Source of the DNA: Antrodiella citrinella
Taxonomy: Eukaryota; Basidiomycota; Agaricomycetes; Polyporales; Steccherinaceae
Direction of reading: 5' to 3'
Length of the DNA: 64,000 nt
NCBI GenBank assembly: GCA_004802725.1
Contig: SGPM01000016.1
Location: 124,001 to 188,000, forward strand
A program made the translations under genes and the position numbers. The stretch's first letter is position 1, and each line of letters opens with the position of its first letter. Shown in pieces: positions 49,132-62,101 of the stretch. Below the pieces are notes generated by a model. It was not told where the DNA came from, did not search any database, and was given only the letters and a program-made list of their open reading frames with translations.

Positions 49132-51805
49132 TCACAACGTGAACCTGAAGTCTGGATGCCTGTCACCAATCGGTGCTCGAGTCTTGCCCGTATCCCATAA
49201 TTCTTGATATTTCTCGATGTTGGAGTGCCGACGGCCATTTTCCCGAGCCTTGTTCTCCCATGTACAGTAAAGCCTAGACGTACGGTCAACACGAGCAATT
49301 GGAAGAATATCAGCGAAGATACGTACACATTGGCAGCCATGAACACCCATGCCATGGCCACGAACGCTAGTGTTATACTGTGTCCGCGGATGTATTTAGG
49401 TGCTTGATCTAAAAACATCGAGCTCGAGGTTAATACGTAGTAGTACATGAAGTGAGTGCAGTCTGCTATACCTGCTGTGTATGAGAACGTCGCCACGAAA
49501 CCGCTGTTCAAAGCTCATTAAGAGCTTCTTTCTAGTTAATGTATAGGATCTCAAGCTCACCCGCCATTGGCTATCGCTAACTGAAGAGCTGTAGCAGTCG
49601 CACGCTTGTAGTGTCCTGCACAGTTATTCGGGAGGATTGATAGAATACATGGGCCGCACGGGTAGCTGCCGGTGGAAACAGGATCGTCAATGAGGTTAGT
49701 AGAGTGTCAGCACAATTGACGTACATTCCGGCCGCAATGAGGAATACTGTCGATACATCAGATCATGTACGACCACAATGCAAAGCTCGCGTACCTGCTG
49801 CATATCGTTGCGTGTTGCTCTAAAAATCGTAAGTCAGCGGTAGATGCTATGACTGTACCCATCGTACTCACGGTAGCTACAATAGCAAGTATATATCCTG
49901 TCGACATAAGATCAGCGCTGGCTGTAATGTTCGGGATATGGTACGTACCGATCATAGCAATGGGAAGGAAGATCAAAATGAACGGACCTCTCCACTTCAG
50001 TTTGTCCCCAGCGATTGACACAAGCACGGTGAGAACGACAGCTGGAACATACGGAGGTACTGCGCAAACAGGATGAGTTCAAGAGGCATTGCACACATCA
50101 TATACGAACATACCAGTATGAAGTTGAGCTTCCTCCCCGGCATACCCAAGTCCTGCGGGTTACTTAGCAACTAATGTAAGAGCCTGCACAGGAAGGGGGC
50201 ATACCTGACACAATGGTCGGACTAGATTACAGAGCATAAGCCACGTCGCAACACGGAAAATGATCGCACAGTACTCACAGGAAAAGAGAAAAAGAATACA
50301 AACTAATAATGATTCCCATGTAACTGAAAGCCGTTAGCCACGTTTGCACGTCCAACACCCCTGCGTGGCGCGTCGTCAAATCAACCCATAGCTTGAAGGT
50401 ACTGAAGGTTTCATACCTCTGATAACTTCCCTCCATTCAAACTTCTCGTCCTCATGGTATACGACAGCAGATTGAACTGGCTTGGCCTCCGTACGGATGT
50501 CAGAACCCTTCTCTTCGTCCACGTTGATCTTTTCAGCGGGTTCGGAAAGAGGTATACTAGCCGAAATAACATCGGCAGCGCGGAACCTTGCCACTTGAGG
50601 CGGCATGAGTTTCGTGGCAACGTCAAAGATGTTGGTAACTTACGGATAAACTCTCTCTCTTCCTCTGTAAAGAATTTCGCCGAAGCAAGGTCGGCCGGCA
50701 TGATACAAGCAGCGATGACAGCGATTAACACCGTCGCAATTCCTTCCAGGATGAAAATCCATTTCCAACCCGGTAGTCCGCCAATTCCGTCCATTTTGAG
50801 GATGGCTGATGCAAGGAGACCTACAAATGATCTCACTGAATACCTTCGAACATATCAAAGATGCTCGATGCTCACCTCCAAATGCGCCGGACAAGGATGC
50901 TGATGCATAGAATATACCAACTCTGCAAAGACCATCTCGATTCAACTTGATATAACCTGTATTCTGACGAAACACTGACCGCTGTTGCAACTCATGACGT
51001 TTGTACAAAGTACTCAGGTAGAGCATCTGTTTTGACATGAGCACTTGTTTGATCCCAGGTCAAAAATACACCCGCATGAACTTACGATACCGGGTAACAA
51101 TCCTCCTTCGCATAGGCCCAAAAAGAATCGAATGGCAAGAAGGCCCGAGAAGTTGTGAACCACTCCGGTCAACGTAGTCACCGTTCCCCAGATAGCTACC
51201 AAGAAAGGAAGCCATCGGCTCGGCTTCATTTTCTTGAGGATCAGGTTGGATGCTATATTTGTCAGTGGTAAGCAGAAGCGGAATACAACTGATGGTTGTC
51301 TTCGTACGGAGTTCGACAAGAATGTAACTGGTGGCACACAATTAGCTACACATGTTCCCATACACATAGACACCTACTCACGAGACATAGAAGACGGCTA
51401 GACAGATATTGAACTGGTTTCCGACCAGATGCGTGTCTTTCTCGAGACCTGCGATTCTGATACATCGTCGTCACGGTGAACTTGAACCCCAGTCCGCGAA
51501 ATTTGAAGCTTGAAGACACACCTTGCGTTACCAACATTTGTCCTATCCTTTACAACGCAGAATATGTCAGCACGTCATCTTTACCAAAAGGCATACTGGC
51601 CTCACAATAAAATTGGCGAGCCAGAGCTATGATGATAGTTAGCATATGTAATCGCGGTAAGACATAAATGTCTCACCAATGCCAATGGTGGCAACACACG
51701 AAGGTCCAGCTTCCAGAGTACCCTTCGAGTCATCGCCTTCTCAGCTTCAACATCGTCTAAAGGGCCATTCGAAACTCCGGAGACATTAGAATTGTTGACC
51801 GACAT
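49132..51805 (-). CDS. Major facilitator permease, Dal5/allantoate family (anion:cation symporter)
   Basis: Starts MSVNNSNVSG (51805) and ends HPDFRFTL (49132), with more than ten short exons. Family marks: RRVLWKLDLRVLPPLAL, LWLANFI joined to DRTNVGNAR after an intron (the LxxLDRxNxGNA signature), HLVGNQFNICLAVFYVSYILVELPSNLILKK, RFFLGLCEGGLLPGIV, GIFYASASLSGAFGGLLA and GWKWIFILEGI. An acidic cytoplasmic loop follows, then FEWREVI and the C-terminal helices. Dal5-type carriers import organic anions such as allantoate, nicotinate, pantothenate or biotin precursors across the plasma membrane. The substrate cannot be fixed from sequence. Its promoter side (51806-52599) also carries the 3' end of the next gene. 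I saw no frame break. Confidence 0.92.
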
Positions 51806-52599
51806 AATATCTTGGAATCAGACGGTGACTCGGGGATGGAGGGGCTTATACTGGCCATGGTGTTCAGAATGTTCAGACTTTATAGCAATCCTTGATATGC
51901 AATTGTCAGTGACGTTCAAAAGCGCTGAGTGTTGTTCCTGTCTGTATCCGGCGATACTTTATACACGGGTCCCCAACGGCAACTTCACACTAACCAGTGG
52001 TGGACAGAATATTACAAGTTCCGAATATGGATGGTCACAAGCTTGATGGTTTGCGATTCTGATCTCAGTCAATATTTCAGCCTACAAGCCTCGATCGATA
52101 TCCTCGGCCCGCTACAAAGTCAAATCAACATTGGTAGACGTTGAGCAGTAGGGTACTCATTGGATTGAGCTCCCTTGAGAGGCATAGACCTGATACAAAT
52201 GAGAAGACGAGATTCTCCTTTGAAAGGTGATCCTTCACATAGCTTTCGAAGAGGCCGTTGACGTGAGCGGACATTGGTGTGAACCTAGTGCGCCTGCTAG
52301 ATCGGCTTCAACGGTTGCGCCTTTCCGTACTCCCATCGCAGGTACTTTTAGCCTCTCCAGCACTCTCCGCATGCGCACGAGGTCAGAGGGCACTGTGGGG
52401 AAGATCTAGATAACGAGTCCCGGGACCCGACAAGGACGAATGCTACATTGCTAGGTCCGTTATGTCGCCTCAGAGTCCAAAATTTGTATGTTGAACTGCG
52501 TATGGAGGTGCGAGTGTACATCTCGCGACGGAGGGTATCACAGCATTGCATAAGTAATTCATAACGGAGGACATACGCCGATATAAGACCATGTAACAT
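51806..52599. other. Intergenic region upstream of the MFS gene
   Basis: Nearly 800 nt without a supportable gene. Short open frames on both strands lack domains. It should contain the MFS promoter and the 3' untranslated region of the WW-FF gene. No named motif was recognised. Confidence 0.45.
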
Positions 52600-55211
52600 C
52601 TACATGCTCTCTGGAATATGGACAGACAGCTTGGGAGCCGCGAGCTGCGTAAGGTAATCCTGAGAACAAGTTACGTTAGCACACCTCAAAGGACTTGCGT
52701 GAGAACATCCTTACCCTGAGCCATCGTTCTCTTTGCTCGGGAACATGGTCAAACATGAGGTAACGTTTGTCGTTCTATGGTAAAGGATTATTAAATATTA
52801 CTCGACGGAAGCCTAGAAGAACAGGTACCTTGAGTACCATCACCATCTCCTTCAGGTCAACAGTCTTCGCGAGTGCTTTCATATCGACGACTTCTTCCCC
52901 GTCTTCGCCGATATCATCTGCCTGGATGCCTTCGTCAATACCTTTGCCTCCGATCTTACCGAGTCGACCCCAAAACTCCACGAAGGCGTTCTCATTCAAC
53001 ATTTCGTCAAAGGCGCGACGGGCGTCCTGGGTTCGTTCGCGCTGCCATCGTTCGTACATTTCCTCCAGCTGACGAATATCAAACCCAAGTTTTGCTGCCG
53101 GTTGTGATTCAAGTATAGACGAGACAGGGAGAGAGGTGAAGGGTGTTGCCAAAGAGGGGGCGTGCGTCAGGAAAAGTACCTGCAAATTCGCCAAATGCTT
53201 AGACTTCAGCTGCTCGACATGCGCGTGGAACAGATGCAGTTGGTGATTCAGAGGAAGCTGAGAGTTGGTGAAGCGAGGATCGGTCTTTAATTGCGGCAGC
53301 ACTGAATCCCAGGATACCTGTGTGCATAAGAGCCACAGTTAGTATTGGTGCATCTACAAACTATAGCCATACCGTTGGATCACGTATAGCGTCCACGAGC
53401 ATTGTTCTGTACATAGCAGCAATCAGTCAGCGGCGCCATGCAAACAAGTAACACACAGTGGGTGAAATGCGCGGCGCACCTGAACTCCATCTCGTTTTCG
53501 CTTCTGTTTAGACCTTGTCTCGATCTATTGATGTCAGACTCAAGTTTACTGCGTTCAGATCGTATCTTTTCCTCTCTGTCCTTCACAGCGCGTTCCTTCC
53601 GTTCTCTGCGCCGCTGCTCTTTATCGGCTTCGGTTTCTTCTACGTCCGCGTTTGTATCAACTTCACCTGGTTCCGGCTTGGAAGACTGTACATCTGATGT
53701 CGCGCTTGCCTTTTGGAAAGTACCGAACAGCTCTTCACGAAGAGAAGACGACCCTACTGCGTCATATCGCGTGTCATCAACGATCTTTCTCTTCACCTAC
53801 TCAGATTGTGTCAGCTGTGCATAATAGGAGCATTAAGAGAACTTACGTCTCTCCACACAGCACCTGCTGTAGCAAGTCCACTTTCCTTCAGCAACGCGAA
53901 GAAATCGACTTCTGCTTTTTGAGCAGCTGCTCGTTTCACTGCGAACCAGTGAGGGTCGATACTTCGGGCTAATTACACAATACTCACCTTCACCGAGCTC
54001 CTTCAGGAATTCGCGGAATCTCTTCTCCCGCTCCCTATCATCCCGACCCCAGCCATAATATCTCCTGTCCTTCTTCCATTGTCTCCTCCACTCAGTCCAA
54101 CTGGTTCTAGTGCTTTGTACCTCTTCAACGAGAAGCTTTTCAAACTCGTCCTTTGGGCTCAAGGTCCGCTTCTCCTTCTTGACTTGTGACTGACGCAATT
54201 CGCGCGCGCGATCACGGCAGTATTCATCGAACGCGTCACGTCGTGCTGAGACCGAGGGCAGAAGGACGTAACGAGGATCAGAGACAAACAGAGGTAATGA
54301 GGTGTCCCATGGGTGCAAAGGGTTTATATCCTTCTCCCGAAGTAACGTCTATACGAGCTCTGTTCAATAAGATAGCTATACGAGGAACGATTGGTGTACT
54401 TACCTTGAATAGAGCTTTGGCTTCGTCAAGAGATAGATCCACCCTGTCCGGCATATTCAATGGCCGCCCCTTCTGCGCCTCGGCCTCCTTCAGTTCCTTG
54501 GCCTTTTCCTCCTCTTCACGTTTCTTTTCTTCCGCTTGCCGTACCTTCTCCTCTTCCGCTTCCCTAGCCAATTGTTCAGCAGCCTCACGCTGCCAATCCT
54601 CCATATCACTGTCGCTGTCCTCTTCCTCTTCGTCCCCTTCCTCGTCTTCGTCCTCTTCGATTCTGGCTTTCTTCGATATGACCACTTCGTCCACGGGTAC
54701 GGGTTCCTCTGCCTTCCTCTTCACAACCGCATCCTGCAACTCAGCTTTAACTCTGTCCAATTCTCTCTGCGCTTCGTCCTCCACCTTCGCTTTCGTCTCC
54801 TGCACCTCCTTCTCTGCTTCCTCTTTCTCTAACTGCGCGAGCGCGTCCTTAATCTCCTCTGGAATCGTCCATACGCTCTTCTTCTCCACCTTATGCGTGT
54901 AGAATGTATTCCCTTCGGTAGTCACGACGCGTAACCATTGTGTCCCCGAGATAGGTGTCTTCGTGCGCGGTTTTTCTTTTTTAGGCTTAGCTGCTGCCGG
55001 GGGAGCAAGGTCCTGGAACGTGGGTAACGGCCTGACATAGGTCGACTGCTGAGTTATCGCATTGAAGTAGTAAGGTTGGTTGTTTGGGCCTACGCAGAGC
55101 AATTGCATGGTTAACAACCAACGGGTACAGGTAGTTAATGTTATTCTTACCTCTGTGTTCAGTCCAGCCTGCTGGTAGTGGTGGCGGAACGGGTATGAAG
55201 GGAACAGACAT
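52600..55211 (-). CDS. WW- and FF-domain protein, TCERG1/Dre4-like
   Basis: Starts MSVPFIPVPPPLPAGWTEHRG and ends SVHIPESM. The first WW domain is split by an intron after AGWTEHR and continues QPYYFNAITQQSTYVRPLP. The second reads GTQWLRVVTTEGNTFYTH and SVWTIP. A long acidic and glutamate-rich coiled region follows (EEDEDEEGDEEEEDSDSD, then EEEKVRQAEEKKREEEEK). Then come FF domains: DEAKALFKTLLREKDI, DEFEKLLVEEVQ, KAEVDFFALLKESG and ENEMEFRTMLVDAIRD. Human TCERG1 and fission yeast Dre4 have this order and couple transcription elongation with splicing. A Prp40-type assignment is the main alternative, but the acidic linker and FF spacing fit TCERG1 better. Presumed nuclear. Confidence 0.88.
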
Positions 55212-55453
55212 TTGATCCAGACAATAGAAGAAGCAAGACAAATTTCGCGATGGTGAGTGAAGTGAGACAATGGTGGCGTGTCAACCTGTCAACTCAGACA
55301 CTGAGACAGTTCAGGATATTGAGCGCTTCATTACGTTACCGCGATGTGTCAACAGGGAATGAGAGCAAGAAACTGGTTATGCCTCGACGTTTGACCCGTG
55401 GAACAATATATTACACTCCTTAAATTACCTAGTCGTTCTCAAGAAGAGTCTGT

Positions 55454-58400
55454 CTACAGCTCGTCGTGGTGCGTCGGGTTGACGGGATTTCCCTCCTCAT
55501 CAATTTCCTCCACCTCCCAATGCGCCTGCTCCTGCTTGGGTTGCATGAACTGCATCATAGGGTCTTCTTCTGGTTCCTCCTCAGTAGGGAGCTTCGGATC
55601 GACTGGAGGCGCAGGCTTGACAGTTGTGTCTGTTGGCGCGGTCTCGGACACACCGAGGGAACGACGGAGGATACGGTCGACACGGGTGAAGAATCTGTTG
55701 GAGAATAACAGCTTCAGTATCGGAGCACACACACAGGAACGTCGTGCTCACTCGTTAGAGTCGTTGACCCCGAAACCTGAACGGACCAACGCTCCGTCGA
55801 TGAGGACAGAGGTAACCTCCTTGAGTTCATCCTCCGCATCCAAATCGCGTTCCTCGTCCTCATCAGGCAGTTGCTTGACTCTCTTCAACAGACCCTCAAT
55901 CAAAGGAGAACGGGGGTTGATCTCAAGAATCTTTTGCTTCTTCGCAAACTCGTGCATAAGGCCCTTGTTAGGGTTGTTGTTTGCACCTAATAAAAATGAG
56001 TATACTTAAATTCGTGCAAAGACAAGCAAGACTTACTCATCATCTTCTCGATGTTGGCGGTGTATCCATGTGCGTCAGCGACGATGGCACACGAGCTTGT
56101 TACAAGGCGGTTGGAAATGACCACTGCAAACATTGTGTTAGAGAACGGGTTTTCGGACCGTTTAGTAAGAACGCCTCACCATCTCGTACAATCTCGTTTG
56201 ACTCCTTCCTAAGCCAGTCCATCAGAGGCTTGTATTCCTCCGTTAACTGCTTCTGTTGCTCCTTCTCCTCCTTGGGATCAAGTTCTGCAAACACGTCAGA
56301 ATCGAATGCAAATTTCGAGGAACAACTGGCCGGATATACCTTCATCGCCGAACTTCAACCCGGCTTTAGCCACGTCCTGGAATGGGACCTTCCTGGACAC
56401 ACAATAAGCATGTGGCATCTACAAAACGGAGAAGGTACGTACTTCCACTTCTTTAAGTTCTGAACGAACACTTCGTCCAGAGGCTGGCCCAAAAGCAAAA
56501 CTTCATATCCCCGAGCGTGAAGCTTCTCGACGAACACACTCTTCGCAAGATCTGATTCCGACTTGCCCATATCTGCCAAGTAGAAGATCTAACGAAATAA
56601 CAGATCAACAATTAGTTTTAGCAGTTTTACGCCGGTCTTACCTGCTTCTGGCCTTGCTTCTTGTTCTCCAGATACTGTATGACGGAAGGCGCACGTAAGA
56701 AACAATTAGCCTTCGAATGTCATAATGTTACGGACCTCATCAAGCGAAGTGTTGTTCCTCTGAGTAGTAGGGAATCGGACCAATGTTGCCAGCTTGTCGC
56801 GGCTCTTGACATCCTCGACGGCACCAAGCCTGAATACGTTTGCGTAAACTTTGGACAGCTCTTCGAACTTGTCCTTGTCCTCGTCTTGGATACGAGCGAG
56901 GGTCTGCAAAAGTCGGCGGACGATGATGGACCTGAGCTGCTTGAGGAACTTGTTCGACTGCAGCGTCTCGCGGGAGACGTTCAGAGGGAGATCATCGGCT
57001 ATACGAAGAGTGACGTCAATTCGGAATGAAACAAGCGTAGAGACAACAAGCCTACCGTCAATAACGACCTTGACCCAGCTGGCCCATTTTGGCAGAGAGT
57101 CTTCCCCGAGGCTGTTGGTAATGAAGGTACGCTTGACCATAAGTCTCAAGTCCTTGTTGCTGCCCTCAAGGCCCTCCCTCCAATATGATTCATCCCTGAA
57201 ACAACCGAGATGAGGATGATTGTTAGCATCCCACAGAACAATTGACTTACAGACGAGAGGGGATGTAGATGATGGCGCGGAACGAAACACCAGAGCCGGA
57301 GTCACCGGTGAAGTGATGCCAGGCCAAAGGCTTTTCATAATCCTTCCAAGTTGCGGAATAGAAGGCCTCGTATTCTTCATCTGTTACCGTTTTGGGATCA
57401 CTGTAACGACAGAGGCATGAATACACCATAGCATCTTGGGGAGATTCACGCGTACCGAGTCCAAATGGGAGCCTGTGCGTTCATCTGGACCCATTCGTCG
57501 ATCATGACGGTCTTGGTCTCTGCGGTCTTCTCCTTTTCTTCGGCAGCTTCCTCGATGACAACCTCGTCTTCGTCGTCTGATTCGGGCTTGGCGGCCAGAG
57601 TCTCAACGACCTCAGCCTCCTCAACGGGTACTGTTTCCAAGCGTTGAGTGAACAGGTAAATGGGGAAGGATGATGAGAACGAGGAGTGCTTGTTACTAAT
57701 CAAGACATAAGCAAAAGGATTTATGCAGAATGATTTATTGCGAGAAGACGAAAAACCTACATCAAGTCAGTCAACCTGAGTGTTTCGAGGTATTCCAGGG
57801 CATCGTCCTTCAGAACCAGGGTGATCTCCGTACCACGGCCGAGCGTGTTACCGCGAGGATCAGGGTACACCTCGAAGGAACTCTCGTCGGCTGACGAGCT
57901 GAATACATACTGAGTAGGTTCAGGGTTCTTCAACGATTTTGCGGCAACGGAAGAGACGTAGACGTGATCAGCAACCAAGAAGCTGAAAGTACCATGAGCG
58001 GAGTGTACGGTCGGATGACTCAGGAAAATACGGACCTGCTGTAGAAACCGAGACCAAAAGCACCAATCAAGTTGCCTGCTCCTGCAGTATCTGCTGAAGT
58101 CTCTGCTTTTTGCAAGAACTCGGTTGTTCCAGATTTCGCGAGCGTTCCCTGAAGGAGTGAAGGTGGGCATCATACATAAGTTCATGGAAATGTGTGAGCT
58201 TACAAGATTCTTCGTAAGCTCCTCCGGTGTCATGCCAATACCAGTATCTAGAGAAGAGTGATTGAGCATGCATGGAGAGACAAGTTTGAAAGGTTAATGT
58301 ACCAGTGATGATAATACGACCAGGTCCGTCTTCCTCTTTAACCGCCTTTATGGTGATATTGAGGTTCTCGGCACCTCCCAAGACCTCTTTCTCTGTTAGG

Positions 58401-58734
58401 GCAGTCAGACGAAGTTTTTCCAGTGCGTCGTTGGCATTAGAGACCAGTTCTCGCAAGAAGACATCCTTATGCGAGTAAAGACTGGAGGACAATGAGCTAG
58501 GCGACTGTAAGGTCAGATAAACCTCAGCTTACCTGTTTATGACAATTTTGCGCAAGCGGGCAACGTCACTCTGCACACAACGATCGATCAGAACGAGGCC
58601 CACACCAGTGGTGTAATCGGACAAGTACGCACCTGGTAGTCGTGTTTCTGCTTGTCTGCGGACGCGTCGGGGCTAGCAAACACGCTAGGTGTCAGCAGCG
58701 TGAGGCCAAACAGCACGTAAGTGAATGCGCGCAT
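55454..58734 (-). CDS. Endoplasmic reticulum Hsp90 (GRP94/endoplasmin type)
   Basis: Starts MRAFTYVLFGLTLLTPSVFAS, a signal peptide, and ends HHDEL, the ER-retention signal, so the protein is lumenal. N-terminal ATPase: SLYSHKDVFLRELVSNANDALEK, DTGIGMT, GLGFYSSFLVAD and GRGTEITLVLKDD. Then an acidic linker (ESDDEDEVVIEE) and the middle domain (ALYSATW-like FYSATWKDYEKPLAWHHF, GVSFRAIIYIP, VKRTFITNS, NVSRETLQ). The C-terminal domain has RLVTSSCAIVADAHGYTANIEKMM and the tail HWEVEEIDEEGNPV. Most fungi outside some lineages lack GRP94, so presence fits basidiomycetes. A cluster of UPR-like elements lies upstream. It is divergent from the gene at 59105 (370 nt between start codons). Confidence 0.95.
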
Positions 58735-58815
58735 AGCGATCACTCAAAGCTCAGAGACTCGCAAAAGCAGGGATAAGTGAAAGCACGAAGTGCCAGCAAA
58801 CGAATGAAGCAGCTG

Positions 58816-58946
58816 CTTATATTCTGGCGACCGGCAGTAGCTCGGAAGCTTGATGGGACAGGCTACTGACGTGTCACCACCACAAGTAACTCAGAGCGTG
58901 TAGGTCACAAGACCGTCTTGGCACGTGAATGTAAGTAACCACGTGG
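58816..58946 (-). promoter_or_regulatory. Putative unfolded-protein-response promoter elements of ER Hsp90
   Basis: On the upstream side of the start at 58734 lie a TATA-like AATATAAG (58816-58823, minus strand), TGACGTGTCA (58867-58876), CACGTG (58922-58927) and CCACGTGG (58939-58946). TGACGTG is the core of the Xbp1/Hac1-type UPR element, and CACGTG is a common bZIP/bHLH site. The ER chaperone context makes UPR control likely. The same elements could serve the divergent gene. Confidence 0.4.
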
Positions 58947-59104
58947 CTACGGTGCAATGAATTAGACGTTCGGTGAGCACAGTCACGGTGTAGAAAGCCC
59001 TCTCATCCCTCCCGCTCCGGTGGCTTTCTGTCGCATATCCATTCTACGCACTCTCAACGTTGAGATCTGCGTTCGACTTTCCTTGCCACTGGCATCCGTT
59101 CACA

Positions 59105-62101
59105 ATGGCGGCGTTCTCCCGCTTACAGCTAGCAGCAGCTCTGATTGGTGAGTTGATACCGCTCTCTCTCAATGACCATGCATCTCATTCGGAATGCTCA
59201 GAGTACGACAACGACGATCAAGATCCAGATGCTCCTCGTATTTCTGCTCAGGAGAGCGCGATATTCGCTCATTTGCGGCGTAATAATCCCCGTCCCCCGA
59301 AGACGTCCAGAACTAGTGACTACCTCGGAGTCGATATTCCTACGGAGGCCGGCAGTGAGGGCGGACGTGACTCCGAACAAGACAGGAAGTCCAGAGCATC
59401 TTCCGATGCTCTGCGCAATCCCTTCGGACGGGATTCTTCATATGGCGATCTTGAATTGAAGGAGGAGGACATAGAGGTGGATCTGGCATCTTGGGGTCTG
59501 GATGCCCTTGTGGTGCCTAAAGACAAAGTTTCCAAACGAAACAAGGCCAAGGCTGGAATACTTCCCAACCCACATCCTCAAATTGTGTCTCCAAGGCCGG
59601 GAGACAACAGACGTACGGGGAGATCTGACAACCGAAGCGCTAGTCTTGGGAACATCGACATGTTTGGAGAAGGAGGAGCCTTTTTGGAGGCCGGTTCGAC
59701 GGCAAGTACTCGCGCTCTGAATCCTCGTCGACACTCTATTGGCGACCCATTGGACGCCGCTGGTCTTGGCCCCTCTCCCCCCCTGGCGACTCGACAACGT
59801 CGCGCCTCAGAGCACTTCCCAATTGAGAACTTGCCTGTTCAACCCCCACTTCACTCAGTACCATTCCCGTCTGCTGCTTCCGTTCGCTCCTCGTCACCAC
59901 TTGTAACAGATGGTCCTTCTCGTCCAGCGCACCTGCGCACGACATCCACTGCTAGTATGGGTTCCAGAATACTACAACAGCAGCCGGAAACGCCGAATCC
60001 TTTCGAGATCAGGCCTCCGTCTCCTGACCGAGCTTCACGATTCGATCCCAAAGCGACTCGTGCACGTACGTTGTCTCAAGGGACAATGGGCACTATTGGC
60101 TTACAGAATTACGAGGACGATCCGAGGGCCTCAAGGATTGAACCAGGTCGTACTCGAACTGTATCCGGAGGCACGTTGGGCACACAGATGATGCTTGGCG
60201 ACGACGACGGTGCTGATTCAGCGTACAACGGACAAACAGGTCCCGACCGATTGTATTCGCGTTCAGAACTGATGCGTCCGAAAGTTCTTGTCATGCCTAG
60301 TCCCCTGCAGTCCGCCACATCTCCAGTGCAGCCCCAGCTTTCACCCGCTCTCTCTCGTGACGGATTCTTGCATTCGTCCGATGGACGTCCTATGCCTCCT
60401 GGTGCACGTCCTAGTGGGCGCCGTGCATCCAGCACTTTGTCGGTTCTGGAAGCGTCCGACTCCTTCGAGGCTCCCGTCGCTTCTAACTCCTTCACACCTA
60501 ACCCCCGTATGACTCTGTCACTTTCTCAACTCACATTCCGGAATACGCTCATGGTGGATGGAACAAGAGACGTTGCTTACGCCGACATTGACAACAGGCT
60601 GAAGCGAGCGCACGAAGACGGGGAAAAGATCGAACCTGACCCTGAACCTGAGATGTCTCCGAACGTACCAACAGTAGTGGTGGATGCGCCGGAGGACCGT
60701 CGGCCGCCTGGCAGACTGCTGGGGCACAGCTTGATTGACACGTTGGAAGCTCGTAAGGCTGAGATGAAATCAAAACAACGGTATGCACAATACACGATGC
60801 TGCCAATATCTAGGATTTATTTCCGTCTGTTGTTACAGGACTTTCACTGGCGATTCAAGACCCTCTATGATGGCTCGTTCGAACCTGAAGCGATCAAGTA
60901 CCTTGATAGATCCTGAATCCCTGAAACCAAGACCCGCATCGCAAACCTTTGGTGCTGACCTTTCACGACGGAACTCCAAGGGCAAGACCCTTATCACGTT
61001 CGACGAAGAGATCCCAGGTGCTCGCAACTCTTTGGCTCCTCTCCAATCACCTCGTACAGGTGGCGATACTCGATCTGTGTTTGGCGTAGACACCCTGTGG
61101 GAGCGCGAACTAGTGAAGCTGAAGGAGATAGAGGAACAAGAAAGGAAGGAGGCGGAAGCGCAGAAGCTTAAGGAAGAGTCCAGGAAGCGGGGCCGGAAGA
61201 GGGGCAAAGGCAAGCGCAACTCATCGGCGCAGGGTCTTGAAGCAGTTGCATTGCCCACCAGTGAATCGCTGCAAAGCAAGGCCGCTGATCGTGTGGAAGT
61301 ACTGCCGCACGTCTTGCCTGACATCCAGAAAGCATCAACCCCGCGACGTGCTCCTCCCCCTCCAGGAGACGACGAGGAGTCTGAGAGCTCTGACTCGTCC
61401 AGTGTTGTGCAGCGCACTGGTGCCAAACCCACCCAAGAATGGCACGCAGGTCCTCAGACGAGGAGCGCGGTCCACGACGTACAACTGGTCAAGGTCCACG
61501 GTATCCGAACAGGCAGCCACCCGTCAGACAAGTCGTCGAGAGTGACAGCGAGGAGGATCTTCCTCTCGTTGCTACCATTGGACGAGCGGTGGAACGAATG
61601 CAAACTCGCTCTCAGCTCCGGGTCGACTCTGATTCTGACGAGGATGCACCCCTCTCTGTTCTTCTTGACACTAAACTCAAGTCTCCCGTGCTGAGCCTGA
61701 GGAGCAACGCCATGTCGACAAGCTTGAAGCCACAAGCCGACGACAGCGACGAAGACGACCAACCGCTCGGTCTTCGCGCTTCTCGCGTCATACCGTCCTC
61801 CTCTGACCTCCAAGAAGAAGACGATAAACCGTTGGCGCTGCACCCTGACCAGATCCGGCGGACGCAGTACGCGGCATTGCAGCAACAGCAGTTCATGATG
61901 CAAGCAGCACAAATGCACCAATCTATGATGTTCGGTGCTCCCTCTATCATGGGTTCTGGATATTTCGGCCCTCCGATGGGCCCTCCCGCCATGATGGCAG
62001 CGCAGTCTCCTATGATGGCGCCTCCCAATGAGGCTGCGAAGTTGAATAGGGTCGACAAGTGGCGGCACGACGTGGCGGTGGAGGGGATGCCTCCATCGTG
62101 A
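59105..62101 (+). CDS. Large disordered protein of unknown function
   Basis: Exons 59105-59147, 59202-60780, 60839 onward; ends AVEGMPPS at 62101, about 960 aa. I recognise no domain. It starts MAAFSRLQLAAALIEYDND and is rich in Ser, Pro, Arg and acidic clusters. Recurrent short pieces: RTRTVSGGTLGT and RARTLSQGTMGT (a repeated R-x-R-T-x-S-x-GT-x-GT unit, about 330-370); a charged coil (WERELVKLKEIEEQERKEAEAQ, about 620); and several SDSDEDxPL/DSDEDDQPLG units (SDSEEDLPL, SDSDEDAPL, DSDEDDQPL, EEDDKPL), each an acidic patch followed by P-L. A glutamine/methionine-rich tail ends in DKWRHDVAVE. Near 61430 the frame shifts by one base without a credible intron. Probably a cytoskeletal or signalling scaffold, but that is a guess. 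Confidence 0.75.

Noticed and set aside
54186..54902. Serine-rich 238-residue open frame on the plus strand
   Set aside because: It is the antisense shadow of the glutamate/lysine-rich part of the WW-FF protein.
61439..62101. Separate downstream gene starting MARRSSDEERG
   Set aside because: Composition and acidic-PL motifs continue those of the upstream frame, and the two frames differ by one base with no promoter space; a frame break is simpler.
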